DNA of 64,000 nt from assembly GCF_003598715.1 (NCBI RefSeq), contig NZ_QZFU01000012.1:124001-188000 (forward strand). Direction: 5' to 3'. This stretch comes from Nocardia panacis. GTDB taxonomy: Bacteria; Actinomycetota; Actinomycetes; Mycobacteriales; Mycobacteriaceae. Each line of letters begins with the position of its first letter. The first letter of the stretch is position 1. Both the position numbers and the translations under genes were made by a program. Of the stretch, positions 8,431 through 16,328 are shown in pieces. The notes beneath the pieces are model-generated. The model worked only from the letters and a program-made list of their open reading frames with translations, was not told where the DNA came from and searched no databases.

Positions 8431-9117
8431 GCGAATCGAAAGTGTAGTGTGCCTCGGCCCCTATGCCCTAACCGGGTGGGTGTGACGCCGCGGTCGTGTT
8501 GGTGTGGCGGGTGGGCGCGGCGCTCGGTCGGGGCGTCGTGTCGCAGTGGCGATCCGGTGGCCGCGGGTCGTGCGTGCAGCCGCAGGTGGGTGAGACCCGG
8601 TGTCCCCATTGCCAACACGGCTTTCCAGTCGACACCTCGATGCGGTAAACAATTGGCACCCAGGTGTGTTCGGCTGGGTGCCTGCTGGATACTATCCAAT
8701 CATGTTGGCCACCAAGATCTTTGGTTACCCGTCGGAAACATCCAGCGTGCGGGGCGGTCGGCGCGGACCGCTCGGGCGGGTGCCGCGAGTATGCCGCGCC
8801 CGTGTGCGGGTCGATGGGCGAACGCGGCTGCGGTAGTGGCGAATTCGGTATCGAGGTGGACACGGAATTGGTTGCGAAATGTTTGCTGAAACAAGTGACG
8901 GGATCGAGTTGAAAGCTTGCTCGCTGATTTGCCGCGTGTCGGAAGGGATTTCCGGGTACGGTGACGCCCTGGTGAATTCCGGAAGAATCGCCGACTTGTT
9001 CGGCGGATCCGGAATTCGTCTTATCGTTGATGTGCCCGAACGTGTCGCGACCGGTCCGGCTTGTCGTGACTTCCCCTGATTCGATGCCGCAGGAGGCAGA
9101 TCCGAGACAGAGATATG

Positions 9118-9149
9118 CCCTGGTGCGCACCCCCTGCGGCGCACCAGGG
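9118..9149. repeat. Inverted repeat, possible transcription end signal
   Basis: CCCTGGTGCGC and GCGCACCAGGG form a perfect 11-bp stem with a 10-nt loop. There is no T tract on either side, so terminator function is uncertain. Confidence 0.45.
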
Positions 9150-9191
9150 CAGGAAAACTATACCAGCTGGTGTGTTTCAGGTTTTTCGCAA

Positions 9192-9233
9192 GTTTTCGTA
9201 CCGAAAGTTTGAAACTGGGCGAAAACCCGGTTT
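9192..9233. promoter_or_regulatory. Pseudo-palindromes upstream of the butyrolactone-receptor-like gene
   Basis: Two dyads lie 110-150 bp before the TetR gene: TTTCG-TAC-CGAAA (about 9194-9206) and AAACCCGGTTT (9223-9233). The second resembles the AAACCGGTTT core of autoregulatory elements bound by ArpA/ScbR-type receptors, so autoregulation is possible. Confidence 0.35.
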
Positions 9234-9343
9234 GAAGTATTGATAAAACTCATAACTTCGCGCCGAGGTCCCGATCGTTTCCCGAAAAACGGCGACAGCG
9301 ATCAGATCTTTGGCGACGAGTAGGCTTCGGAGGCGTTTCGAGC

Positions 9344-10009
9344 ATGGCACGGCAGCAAGAGCGGGCCCGCCGGACACGTGCGGCGATTATCAGGTCCGCC
9401 GCCGTTGAGTTCGGGAAGAGCGGCTATGCCGCTGCATCGCTCAACCGCATATTAGAGGGTTCGCGCGCTACCAAAGGCGCGATGTACTTTCATTTCGATT
9501 CCAAGGAGGATCTGGCGCGCGCGGTCCTGGAGACCGCGGTGGACAGATACCGAACCTCGGCCGAACGTTGGCTCGCCAGAACGGATCTCGGCGCGCTGGA
9601 CACCCTGCACGGGATGATCGACGAGATCGCGCTGCGACTCGAGCACGACATCATCGTGCAGGCGGAGTTCCGGTTGATCATCGAGCCGGACTTCTACCGC
9701 GATGTGCAATCCGGGGGTGGACGCATAGTCGGGCGCGCCACCAGAGTGCTCGCGGTGCGCGCCATCGATCAGGGCCAGCTGCGCGCCGACGCCGATCCGG
9801 ACCGGTTCACCAGAACCGTGGCCGCCGCCCTCGCGGGGCAGCGGTACCTGGTCGATATCGCAGGCGGTCCGGTCGATCTGCGCGCCAGATTCCAGGAGGC
9901 GCTGGAGGTCGTGGTCGAGGCCATGGCCACCCCGGAGTGGGCCGAGAAGTTCCGCGCCGACGGCTGGCGTGCCACCGCGCGGCTGGAGGAGCTCGGATTG
10001 GGGCTCTGA
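9344..10009 (+). CDS. TetR regulator, gamma-butyrolactone-receptor-like (ScbR/ArpA type)
   Basis: The 221-residue protein has a TetR helix-turn-helix at about 8-60 (RTRAAIIRSAAVEFGKSGYAAASLNRI, then GAMYFHFDSKEDLA). The helix-turn-helix wording is characteristic of gamma-butyrolactone receptor homologues, which repress antibiotic or secondary-metabolite genes until a hormone binds. No AfsA-type butyrolactone synthase is nearby, so the ligand is unknown and it could be a pseudo-receptor. The upstream A/T-rich region contains candidate operator dyads. It precedes the tRNA-Glu gene by about 95 bp. Confidence 0.8.
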   Translation: MARQQERARRTRAAIIRSAAVEFGKSGYAAASLNRILEGSRATKGAMYFHFDSKEDLARAVLETAVDRYRTSAERWLARTDLGALDTLHGMIDEIALRLEHDIIVQAEFRLIIEPDFYRDVQSGGGRIVGRATRVLAVRAIDQGQLRADADPDRFTRTVAAALAGQRYLVDIAGGPVDLRARFQEALEVVVEAMATPEWAEKFRADGWRATARLEELGLGL

Positions 10010-10103
10010 CCAGCCGGTTTGGGAATCCGTTCCGATCTGTCATAAGCTATGCGAGCTCCCAACGGAACGCCGTTGAAGCCGGTACCGGAGAAATCCGGGG
10101 CGA

Positions 10104-10176
10104 GCCCCCTTCGTCTAGCGGCCTAGGACGCCGCCCTTTCAAGGCGGTAGCGCGGGTTCGAATCCCGTAGGGGGTA
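10104..10176 (+). tRNA. tRNA-Glu (anticodon UUC)
   Basis: A 73-nt cloverleaf: acceptor GCCCCCT/AGGGGGT, anticodon stem CCGCC/GGCGG with loop CTTTCAA (anticodon TTC), T-arm GCGGG-TTCGAAT-CCCGT. First of a three-tRNA cluster. Confidence 0.96.
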
Positions 10177-10205
10177 CGGTCTTCGGGCTGTTGGTAGCAA
10201 AGCAA

Positions 10206-10279
10206 GGCCCTGTGGCGCAGTTGGTTAGCGCGCCGCCCTGTCACGGCGGAGGTCGCGGGTTCGAGTCCCGTCAGGGTCG
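10206..10279 (+). tRNA. tRNA-Asp (anticodon GUC)
   Basis: A 74-nt cloverleaf: acceptor GGCCCTG/CAGGGTC, anticodon loop CTGTCAC (anticodon GTC), T-arm GCGGG-TTCGAGT-CCCGT. It lies 29 nt after tRNA-Glu, so the genes are probably cotranscribed. Confidence 0.96.
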
Positions 10280-10340
10280 CAAGTGAAGGTATCGGAGTTA
10301 CTCCGATACCGTGCGAATGGCATTCGGTTCGAGTGCCTGC

Positions 10341-10417
10341 GGCCAGGTAGCTCAGTTGGTACGAGCGTCCGCCTGAAAAGCGGAAGGTCGCCGGTTCGAT
10401 CCCGGCCCTGGCCACCA
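10341..10417 (+). tRNA. tRNA-Phe (anticodon GAA), CCA encoded
   Basis: Acceptor GGCCAGG/CCTGGCC, anticodon loop CTGAAAA (anticodon GAA), T-arm GCCGG-TTCGATC-CCGGC. The mature 3' CCA is encoded at 10415-10417, unlike the other tRNAs here. Confidence 0.96.
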
Positions 10418-10418
10418 C

Positions 10419-10454
10419 ATCCCCCCGCCAAATCACCTGGCCGGGGGGATTTTT
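10419..10454 (+). terminator. Terminator of the tRNA cluster
   Basis: ATCCCCCCG and CGGGGGGAT pair as a 9-bp stem around a 14-nt loop, followed by TTTTT. It lies 2 nt past the CCA of tRNA-Phe. Confidence 0.8.
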
Positions 10455-10468
10455 CGTATGCTGGGGAG

Positions 10469-10651
10469 ATGGCTGAGCAGTGGTATTACTGCCTGCGGCA
10501 TCAGCGGGCGGAGAATGGCAAGCGGTGCTGGTTCGCCGACCGGATGGGACCCTATCCGGATCGGGCGACCGCGGAGCGGGCGTTGGAGATCGTTCGGGCG
10601 CGCAATGAGCGCGAGGACTCGGCGGATCGGCGGTGGCGGGAGGGGCAGTGA
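10469..10651 (+). CDS. Small conserved actinobacterial protein
   Basis: A 60-residue charged, Trp/Tyr-containing protein starting MAEQWYYCLRH, with LGPY-like wording (RMGPYPDRATAERALE) that resembles small mycobacterial proteins often labelled SPOR-domain-like. The ATG follows a GGGGAG only 2 nt away, so a strong Shine-Dalgarno spacing is not seen and a slightly different start is possible. No function can be assigned. It stands alone between the tRNA terminator and ppm1. Confidence 0.65.
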   Translation: MAEQWYYCLRHQRAENGKRCWFADRMGPYPDRATAERALEIVRARNEREDSADRRWREGQ

Positions 10652-10756
10652 AGTGCATCGGCTAGGTTTGGGACATCAAGTTGAAGGAAATCAGCTAACT
10701 CAGTGCTCGGGTTCGGTCGTGGCTCCGGGCGGGACAGGTAAGCAGGAGGGCGACCC

Positions 10757-11476
10757 TTGAGGGTTACCGTTGTTGTGCCGACCTACAACGAGCGGGACAA
10801 TCTGCCGGTTGCGGTGGAGCGGCTGACGGCGCTACCGGTGCCCGATCTGCACGTGCTCGTGGTGGACGACAATTCGCCGGACGGCACCGGCGAGGTCGCC
10901 GACAAGCTGGCGGTGGAGTTGCCGAATGTGATCGGCGTGCTGCATCGCACCGAGAAGGACGGACTCGGCCGCGCCTACGTCGCCGGTATCACCCGCGCGC
11001 TCGACGAGGGCGCGGATGTGGTGATCCAAATGGACGCCGACCTGTCCCATCCCGCCGAGGTCATTCCGGCCATGCTGGAGAAGCTGAACGACAGCGAGGC
11101 GGGCGTGGTGCTCGGTTCCCGGTATGTGCCGGGCGGATCCACCGCCGAGGAGTGGAAGTGGCACCGCAAGGCGCTCTCGGCCTGGGCCAACTTCTACGTC
11201 AACCTGATCCTGCGCCTCGGGGTGAAGGACGCCACCGCCGGATTCAAGGCGTGGCGGGCCGATACGCTGCGCGCCATCGACGTGGCCTCGATCCGCAGCA
11301 ATGGCTACTCGTTCCAGGTGGAGATGAACTACCGGACGATCAAGAAGGACATCGCCATCGCCGAGGTGCCGATCCGCTTCGAGGAGCGCACCAAGGGCGC
11401 GTCCAAGATGACGCTGAAGGTGCAGCTCGAATCGGCGCTCATGCCGTGGAAGCTGCTGCTGGGTCGCGCGGTTTAG
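10757..11476 (+). CDS. ppm1: Polyprenol monophosphomannose synthase
   Basis: GT2 glycosyltransferase that moves mannose from GDP-mannose to polyprenyl phosphate, providing the donor for lipomannan, lipoarabinomannan and protein O-mannosylation. The 239-residue product has VVPTYNERDN at the start, DDNS (37-40) and the metal-binding DAD (93-95). It is a single-domain form without the apolipoprotein N-acyltransferase domain fused in M. tuberculosis Ppm1. The start is a TTG with AGGAGGG 6-7 nt upstream. Its last 38 bp overlap the convergent plsC gene. Confidence 0.93.
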   Translation: MRVTVVVPTYNERDNLPVAVERLTALPVPDLHVLVVDDNSPDGTGEVADKLAVELPNVIGVLHRTEKDGLGRAYVAGITRALDEGADVVIQMDADLSHPAEVIPAMLEKLNDSEAGVVLGSRYVPGGSTAEEWKWHRKALSAWANFYVNLILRLGVKDATAGFKAWRADTLRAIDVASIRSNGYSFQVEMNYRTIKKDIAIAEVPIRFEERTKGASKMTLKVQLESALMPWKLLLGRAV

Positions 11477-12845
11477 GCCAGTCCAGCAGGGTCGCCACGA
11501 ACAACTCTCGCACCGCCGCCACGCGCGCGTCGAGGTCGTTGGGATCCCAGTCGCCGACATCGATGGGATCGAGGATCGCGACGTCGACGGTGCCGGGACG
11601 GGCGATCATCGAATTGCGCCTGGCGATCTCGCCCGCATTGCGGATGACCACCGGGATGATCGGCACACCGGCCTGGATGGCGATGTGGAACGCGCCCTTC
11701 TTGAAGGGGCCGGGCTCCGGCGTGTAGGAGCGGGTGCCCTCGGGGGCGACGGCGAGGGACAGTCCGCCGCGTAGCGTCGCCGCGACGGGCTCCAGGGCGG
11801 CTTTCGCCCGCGCGGTGTCCGATCTGTCGATGAAGGTGACGCCGACGAAGCGCAGCAGCGGCCCGAAGATCGGGTTGCGGGTGAGTTCCTTCTTACCGAT
11901 CCCGGTGACGCCGCCCACCAGTACGTGTGGCACCACGATGACATCGAACTGGCTCTGATGGTTGAACAGGAACACGGCCGGTCGGGGCGAGAGTGCCTTG
12001 GTGGCATCGGATATCCGCACGCGCACCCCCAAAAGGGTCAGCGCCCAGCGGGTCCCGTGGACCATGAGCGCGTCGGCCATGCGCCGCCGGTCGCGGGTGT
12101 GCGCGGTGCGCAGCACGCCGAACAGCGATCCCGCGAGTAGCCCGAACAGTCCCAGGACGGTCCGCGCGGCGTCGGCGGCGGTGGGCGCGCGGCGCGGGGC
12201 GAAACGCAGGACGGGCCACTGCTGTTCGGCGGCGTGCGCGGACAGCGTCGGATCCGGATTCACTACGCCGGGGTGGCCGACCTCGGCCAGCAGCGGCAGA
12301 TCGGTGGCCGAGGCGCTGTAGGCGTAGCTGCGGGACAGATCGAGGCCGCCGCGCTCGGCGTGGGCGCGCACGGCCTCGGATTTGCCGGTGCGCCATGGGG
12401 TTTTGCCCGCGACGTAGCCGGTGAGGATCCCGTCCTCCTCGGCCAGTTCGGTGCACAGCACCGTCTCGATGCCGAGCGCGGCCGCGTAGGGGGCCACCTG
12501 GGCGCGGGTCAGCGAGGTGGTGAGGATCACGGTATGCCCCTGCGTCGCATGGGTTCGAACCAGTTGCCACGCTTCGGGATACAGGTGGCCGTAGCCGCCG
12601 CCGCGGAATAGGTGCTCGCCCGCCGCGGCGACCTCGGCGGCGGGGCGGCCTGCCAGCGTTCGGCTCACGCGCTGCAGGAAGCGGCGATGCGAGCCATCGG
12701 TGGGGGCGCCGCGCAGGCCGTCGCGCAAGACGGTTTCGAGGCTGCCGCGCCGCCGGAGCAGGCCCGAGGCCGTGCTTGCACGGCCCGCGGGCGCGACGAG
12801 CGCGCCGAAATCGAAGACGGCGGCTATCCCGGTTTCCTGATTCAC
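11439..12845 (-). CDS. plsC: 1-acylglycerol-3-phosphate acyltransferase with degenerate HAD domain
   Basis: The 468-residue bifunctional-type protein has an N-terminal HAD-IB (SerB-like) domain and a C-terminal PlsC domain. The acyltransferase motifs are intact: HQSQFD (296-301, HX4D) and PEGTRS (368-373). The HAD motifs look dead: motif I reads FDFGAL with Gly14 where the second Asp belongs, and motif IV reads SASATD with Ala178 for the first Asp, although Lys155 and Asp182 remain. The start is a GTG whose GTGA overlaps the stop of plsB, so translation is coupled. It acts at the membrane to make phosphatidic acid. Confidence 0.93.
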   Translation of the reverse strand: MNQETGIAAVFDFGALVAPAGRASTASGLLRRRGSLETVLRDGLRGAPTDGSHRRFLQRVSRTLAGRPAAEVAAAGEHLFRGGGYGHLYPEAWQLVRTHATQGHTVILTTSLTRAQVAPYAAALGIETVLCTELAEEDGILTGYVAGKTPWRTGKSEAVRAHAERGGLDLSRSYAYSASATDLPLLAEVGHPGVVNPDPTLSAHAAEQQWPVLRFAPRRAPTAADAARTVLGLFGLLAGSLFGVLRTAHTRDRRRMADALMVHGTRWALTLLGVRVRISDATKALSPRPAVFLFNHQSQFDVIVVPHVLVGGVTGIGKKELTRNPIFGPLLRFVGVTFIDRSDTARAKAALEPVAATLRGGLSLAVAPEGTRSYTPEPGPFKKGAFHIAIQAGVPIIPVVIRNAGEIARRNSMIARPGTVDVAILDPIDVGDWDPNDLDARVAAVRELFVATLLDWPKPRDPAAASTA

Positions 12846-15313
12846 GCGAGCTCCGGATCGGTGCGATTGGATGGGTCGAGCAGCGCGGCGCGCGAGATCC
12901 TGGCCCCGAGCGCGCGCAGGCGGGCGGCGAATTCGGCGCGGGCGCGGGCGAGTTCGGCGCGTCGCTGGGCGGAGTCGCGGGCCACGGGGGCGAGCAGACC
13001 GTGATTGTCGGCGAATTTGAGCGCGCTGGTGAACAATTCGGTGGAGACCGATTCCGGACTGTGCAAACGCTGCTGTAGCAGCATCTGCTTGCCGACCGCG
13101 ACGCATTCGTCGATGAGCTCCTTGCGGTCCACTTCGAGGGCGGGATCGCGGGCGGCGAGCCGCTCGGCCACCACCAGTTGCGCGTCGAGGAATGAGCGCA
13201 GTACACGGTGCGCCATCATGAATCCGGAGGCGGTGAGCTTGTCCTGAATCTCGGAGCCTCGGGTGTCGGCGCGGGTGTGGCTGTACCAATCCGGGTCGAC
13301 CAGCAGCATTTCGGCGGTGAGCTGCTCGGCGAATTCGGCGCGCTCGGGAAAGAAGAATTCGAACTTGAGCAGATCGCGCAGCCGATACGCCTCCTCCCAG
13401 CCGACGCTCAACTGGTCTGCCGCGCCGCTCTCGACGGCCGCCAGTATGGATAGCTCGAGGATGGCCCGATTGATGAACCAGTGCACCGCGCTGTTGCGGT
13501 AGAAGGCGGCCTCCAGGTGTGCGCCGGGTTCGATCGAGTACACCGGTTCGAGTCCGCCGCGATAGACGGTGACCACCCTGGCCAGCGAGAGTTGTTCCAG
13601 GACGACGGCGAGGCTCTGCTCGGCGCGCAGCGCGTCGATCTCGCCGCGCGGCAGGTCGCGTCGCTCGAGATAGCCAAGGACCGGATCGAGTACGGCGCGG
13701 ACCTCGCCGAGGGTGAGGGCGCGCTCGTGCACGCCGAGCAGCGCCAGGGTGGCCAGCGCGTTGACGGTGATGGGGGTAACCCGGTTGATGCCGACGGCGA
13801 CCTCGAAGGCCAACCGCTGCACGGCCTTTCGCTCCTGTTCGGCGAGTTCGGTGTCCGGGGCGTCGGTGCGGGGCGGCGCGGTTTCGGCGGACGGGTGAGT
13901 GGTGGTGTGCAGCGGAATGGTGATCGGGCGGGCGGTGAGCGGATCACCGTGCGCGGCAAGGCGTTCGCGCGCCGACAATGCCGCGCCGAAGCGCACGTAC
14001 ACATGGCCCGCCGAATGTTGTTGGCTGCGAATATAACGCGCCATCCAGGCCAAGCCCTCGGGCTTCTTCTTCCCGCCGGACTGCTCGGTGGCGATCGCGC
14101 CGAGTTCGTTGAGCCGCTCGTAGGTGATGGAGACCGGGACGAGCATCACATCGTCGATGCGATTCGAACGGACGGCCGCGGCAAGGTAATTGAGCAGTCC
14201 GTAGCGGGGTGGGCGCAGCTTGCCGGTGCGGGTGCGGCCTCCTTCGAAGTACCACTCCAGATTGAATCGTTTGGCCAGCAGGTAGCCGAAGTACTCCTCG
14301 ACCACCGCCTTGTAGACCTCGTCGTCGCCGAAACTGCGTCGGATGAAGACGGTTCCGGTGCGTCGGGCGATCGGGCCGAGCGGCCAGAAGCTCAGGTTGG
14401 CCCCGCCGATGACGTGGTTGGGGGGAAAATCGTTGTGGGCCAGCACATCACCGAGGACGAACGCGTCCACGTAGGAGCGGTGCGATGGCAGGAAGACCAG
14501 CGGGTGGCGGCGATTGAGGGCGCGCAGGTCCGCCAGGCCGGAGATGTCGGTGTCGACCTTCCAGGTCGAGGCGTGCACCGGGCGCATGGCCTGGGTGAAC
14601 AGATCCGAGACCAGCCGGCTCTGCGCGGCGACGAGTTCGTTGAGCGCCCGCTCGGCCCTGCGGTACACCTCCTGCGGTCTGGTTCGGGTCTGGTCGGCGA
14701 TGAGTTCGAGTCTGCGCAGGAATTCGGGGGAGTCGAGGATTTCCTCGGTGACCAGCCGCGGCACCTTGTAGCGGTCGCCGATGACATTGCGTTCGGCGCG
14801 CTCGAGGGCGACTATCGCGGCGCGCACCACGGCCCTGGCGAACGGTTCGGCCGATCCGGTGCGCAGCAGGGCCGTGGCCTCCGGATTGTTCGCGCGCAGT
14901 TCGCTGAGCAGGGCGGGCGCACCGGTGAGGACGAGATGGCGGTCCGGTGCCCGGCCGACGAGTCGGCGCTGGGCGAAGCGGTGCGGTTTGCGCGGATTGC
15001 TGAGCAGGGCGAGATCGGCGAAGGTGACCCGCCGCACCCCGTCGCGCTCCGGCGGCAGCCACAGCACTCGCACCGGGACCACCAGCGGGTTGTCGCGCCG
15101 CCCGGCGAGTCGTTCGGCGACGGCCTCGGCGTCGAGGTCGAGTTGGGTGATCGGGGCGTCGGCGCCGAATTCGGCGGCGATACCGCCCTGCGCCAGCCAG
15201 GCGCCGACGAGTTCGCGTTCCACCTTCGTCGCGGCGTCGATCAGGGCCACCACCGAATCCGGCTGGGCGGCATGTCGGACCGGTGCGGGCGCGTCGCCGC
15301 TGTGTTCGATCAT
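12842..15313 (-). CDS. plsB: Glycerol-3-phosphate 1-O-acyltransferase
   Basis: An 823-residue PlsB-family enzyme catalysing the first acylation of glycerol 3-phosphate. The acyltransferase motif I is FLPSHRSYVD with His278 and Asp283, and FEGGRTRTGKL supplies the substrate-binding block. The length matches the mycobacterial PlsB2 type. It overlaps plsC by 4 bp, the same plsB2-plsC order I recall from Rv2482c-Rv2483c, so the two sequential enzymes of phosphatidate synthesis are made together. The ATG at 15313 is supported by the family-like N-terminus. Confidence 0.95.
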   Translation of the reverse strand: MIEHSGDAPAPVRHAAQPDSVVALIDAATKVERELVGAWLAQGGIAAEFGADAPITQLDLDAEAVAERLAGRRDNPLVVPVRVLWLPPERDGVRRVTFADLALLSNPRKPHRFAQRRLVGRAPDRHLVLTGAPALLSELRANNPEATALLRTGSAEPFARAVVRAAIVALERAERNVIGDRYKVPRLVTEEILDSPEFLRRLELIADQTRTRPQEVYRRAERALNELVAAQSRLVSDLFTQAMRPVHASTWKVDTDISGLADLRALNRRHPLVFLPSHRSYVDAFVLGDVLAHNDFPPNHVIGGANLSFWPLGPIARRTGTVFIRRSFGDDEVYKAVVEEYFGYLLAKRFNLEWYFEGGRTRTGKLRPPRYGLLNYLAAAVRSNRIDDVMLVPVSITYERLNELGAIATEQSGGKKKPEGLAWMARYIRSQQHSAGHVYVRFGAALSARERLAAHGDPLTARPITIPLHTTTHPSAETAPPRTDAPDTELAEQERKAVQRLAFEVAVGINRVTPITVNALATLALLGVHERALTLGEVRAVLDPVLGYLERRDLPRGEIDALRAEQSLAVVLEQLSLARVVTVYRGGLEPVYSIEPGAHLEAAFYRNSAVHWFINRAILELSILAAVESGAADQLSVGWEEAYRLRDLLKFEFFFPERAEFAEQLTAEMLLVDPDWYSHTRADTRGSEIQDKLTASGFMMAHRVLRSFLDAQLVVAERLAARDPALEVDRKELIDECVAVGKQMLLQQRLHSPESVSTELFTSALKFADNHGLLAPVARDSAQRRAELARARAEFAARLRALGARISRAALLDPSNRTDPELA

Positions 15314-15438
15314 GATCGGTCCCTCCGCGAAAAGAAGATCCCCCCATTCAAGCCGTCGCGGGCATTTCTCGCACGAACTCGACGTCGCGAGTTGGTCCGA
15401 CGCCGTATCGCACCGCCGTCAGGGCCTAAGCTGCGCGC

Positions 15439-16209
15439 ATGGATTGGGCGTTGCGCGCGTGCGGGTGGCACGGTCACTACACCTATGCGCCGGACGAGAC
15501 GGATCTGCGCGAGCGGCTGCGGGTGAATACGGTGGCGGGGGAGGCGTGGCGCTGCCTGCGCTGCGGCACGTTCGTGCCGGGGGATCCGGTCGGGCGCGGC
15601 CCTGCCGATCACGCGCCGGAGGTGCCGCGCGGTCGGCTCCTGCGGGACCGGTGGATCATGCGGGCGCTGGCGATCGAGCGGCTGTTGCGTGCGCTGGTGC
15701 TGGTCGCTATCGCGGTGGGGGTATTCAAGTTCCGGTCCTCGCACGAGACGGTGCGCGCCACCTTCGACAAGGATTTGTCGCTGCTCAAACCGCTGGCCGA
15801 TCAGGTCGGCTGGGATGTCGACCGGTCCAAGATCGTGCACAGCATCACGCAGGCGTTCTCGCTGTCGCCCACCACCCTGCTGTGGATCGGCGTGGGGGTG
15901 TTCGTCTATGCCGGATTGCAGGTCATCGAGGCCGTCGGGCTGTGGTTGGTCAAGCGGTGGGGCGAGTATTTCGCGGTGGTCGCGACGAGTGTGTTTCTGC
16001 CGCTGGAGATCTACGAGGTGACGGAGAAGATCACCGCGCTGCGCATCGGGGCGCTGGTCATCAATATCGCGGCGGTGGTCTGGTTGATCTACAGCAAGCG
16101 GCTGTTCGGCCTGCGCGGTGGCGGCAAGGCGTATCACCGCGAACATCATGCCGAGAGTTTGCTCAGCGTCGAGCGTTCGGCGCTCGCGGTGCCCGGCGCT
16201 GCGGAATGA
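15439..16209 (+). CDS. DUF2127 integral membrane protein
   Basis: A 256-residue protein with four predicted membrane segments (about 75-95, 145-170, 175-200 and 210-225), fitting DUF2127. The N-terminal 60 residues are cytoplasmic-looking and contain a WRCLRCGTF element with paired cysteines that could bind zinc. The function is unknown. It is divergent from plsB with 125 bp between the starts. Confidence 0.8.
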   Translation: MDWALRACGWHGHYTYAPDETDLRERLRVNTVAGEAWRCLRCGTFVPGDPVGRGPADHAPEVPRGRLLRDRWIMRALAIERLLRALVLVAIAVGVFKFRSSHETVRATFDKDLSLLKPLADQVGWDVDRSKIVHSITQAFSLSPTTLLWIGVGVFVYAGLQVIEAVGLWLVKRWGEYFAVVATSVFLPLEIYEVTEKITALRIGALVINIAAVVWLIYSKRLFGLRGGGKAYHREHHAESLLSVERSALAVPGAAE

Positions 16210-16271
16210 CCTGCGGCTGAACCGATTCGGGCGGGTGTTTCGCTGTGGGCGCTGACACCCCTCACGGTTGG

Positions 16272-16290
16272 TCAGGTAATGCTAACCTTA
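16272..16290. promoter_or_regulatory. IdeR-like iron box 1 upstream of mbtI
   Basis: TCAGGTAATGCTAACCTTA agrees at 14 of 19 positions with the mycobacterial IdeR consensus TTAGGTTAGGCTAACCTAA as I remember it (counting G or C at the tenth position). It starts 57 bp upstream of the salicylate synthase start codon. Confidence 0.75.
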
Positions 16291-16300
16291 CTCCGCTGAG

Positions 16301-16319
16301 TTAGGTCTGCTTTACCTTT
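16301..16319. promoter_or_regulatory. IdeR-like iron box 2 upstream of mbtI
   Basis: TTAGGTCTGCTTTACCTTT matches the IdeR consensus in its left half and ACCT of the right half, about 13 of 19 positions. It is 29 bp (start to start) from box 1 and abuts the ribosome-binding site of mbtI. Confidence 0.6.
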
Positions 16320-16328
16320 GGAGGAACG

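Larger units (their letters stand above)
8431..9343. other. About 0.9 kb with no confident gene
   Basis: Several overlapping frames exist on both strands (for example 8468-9130 minus and 8879-9079 plus), but none has a domain, a good ribosome-binding site or a normal protein composition. The right half is noticeably A/T-richer than the rest of the window. It holds an 11-bp hairpin (9118-9149) and pseudo-palindromes before the TetR gene at 9344. It could be a decayed gene, or the site of an RNA. Confidence 0.5.

Noticed and set aside
8468..9130. 220-codon minus-strand frame and the shorter plus-strand frame 8879-9079
   Set aside because: No Shine-Dalgarno, leaderless promoter or recognisable fold; composition unlike neighbours.
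13481..15526. 681-codon plus-strand open frame
   Set aside because: Antisense to plsB, which has clear motifs; the frame has none.
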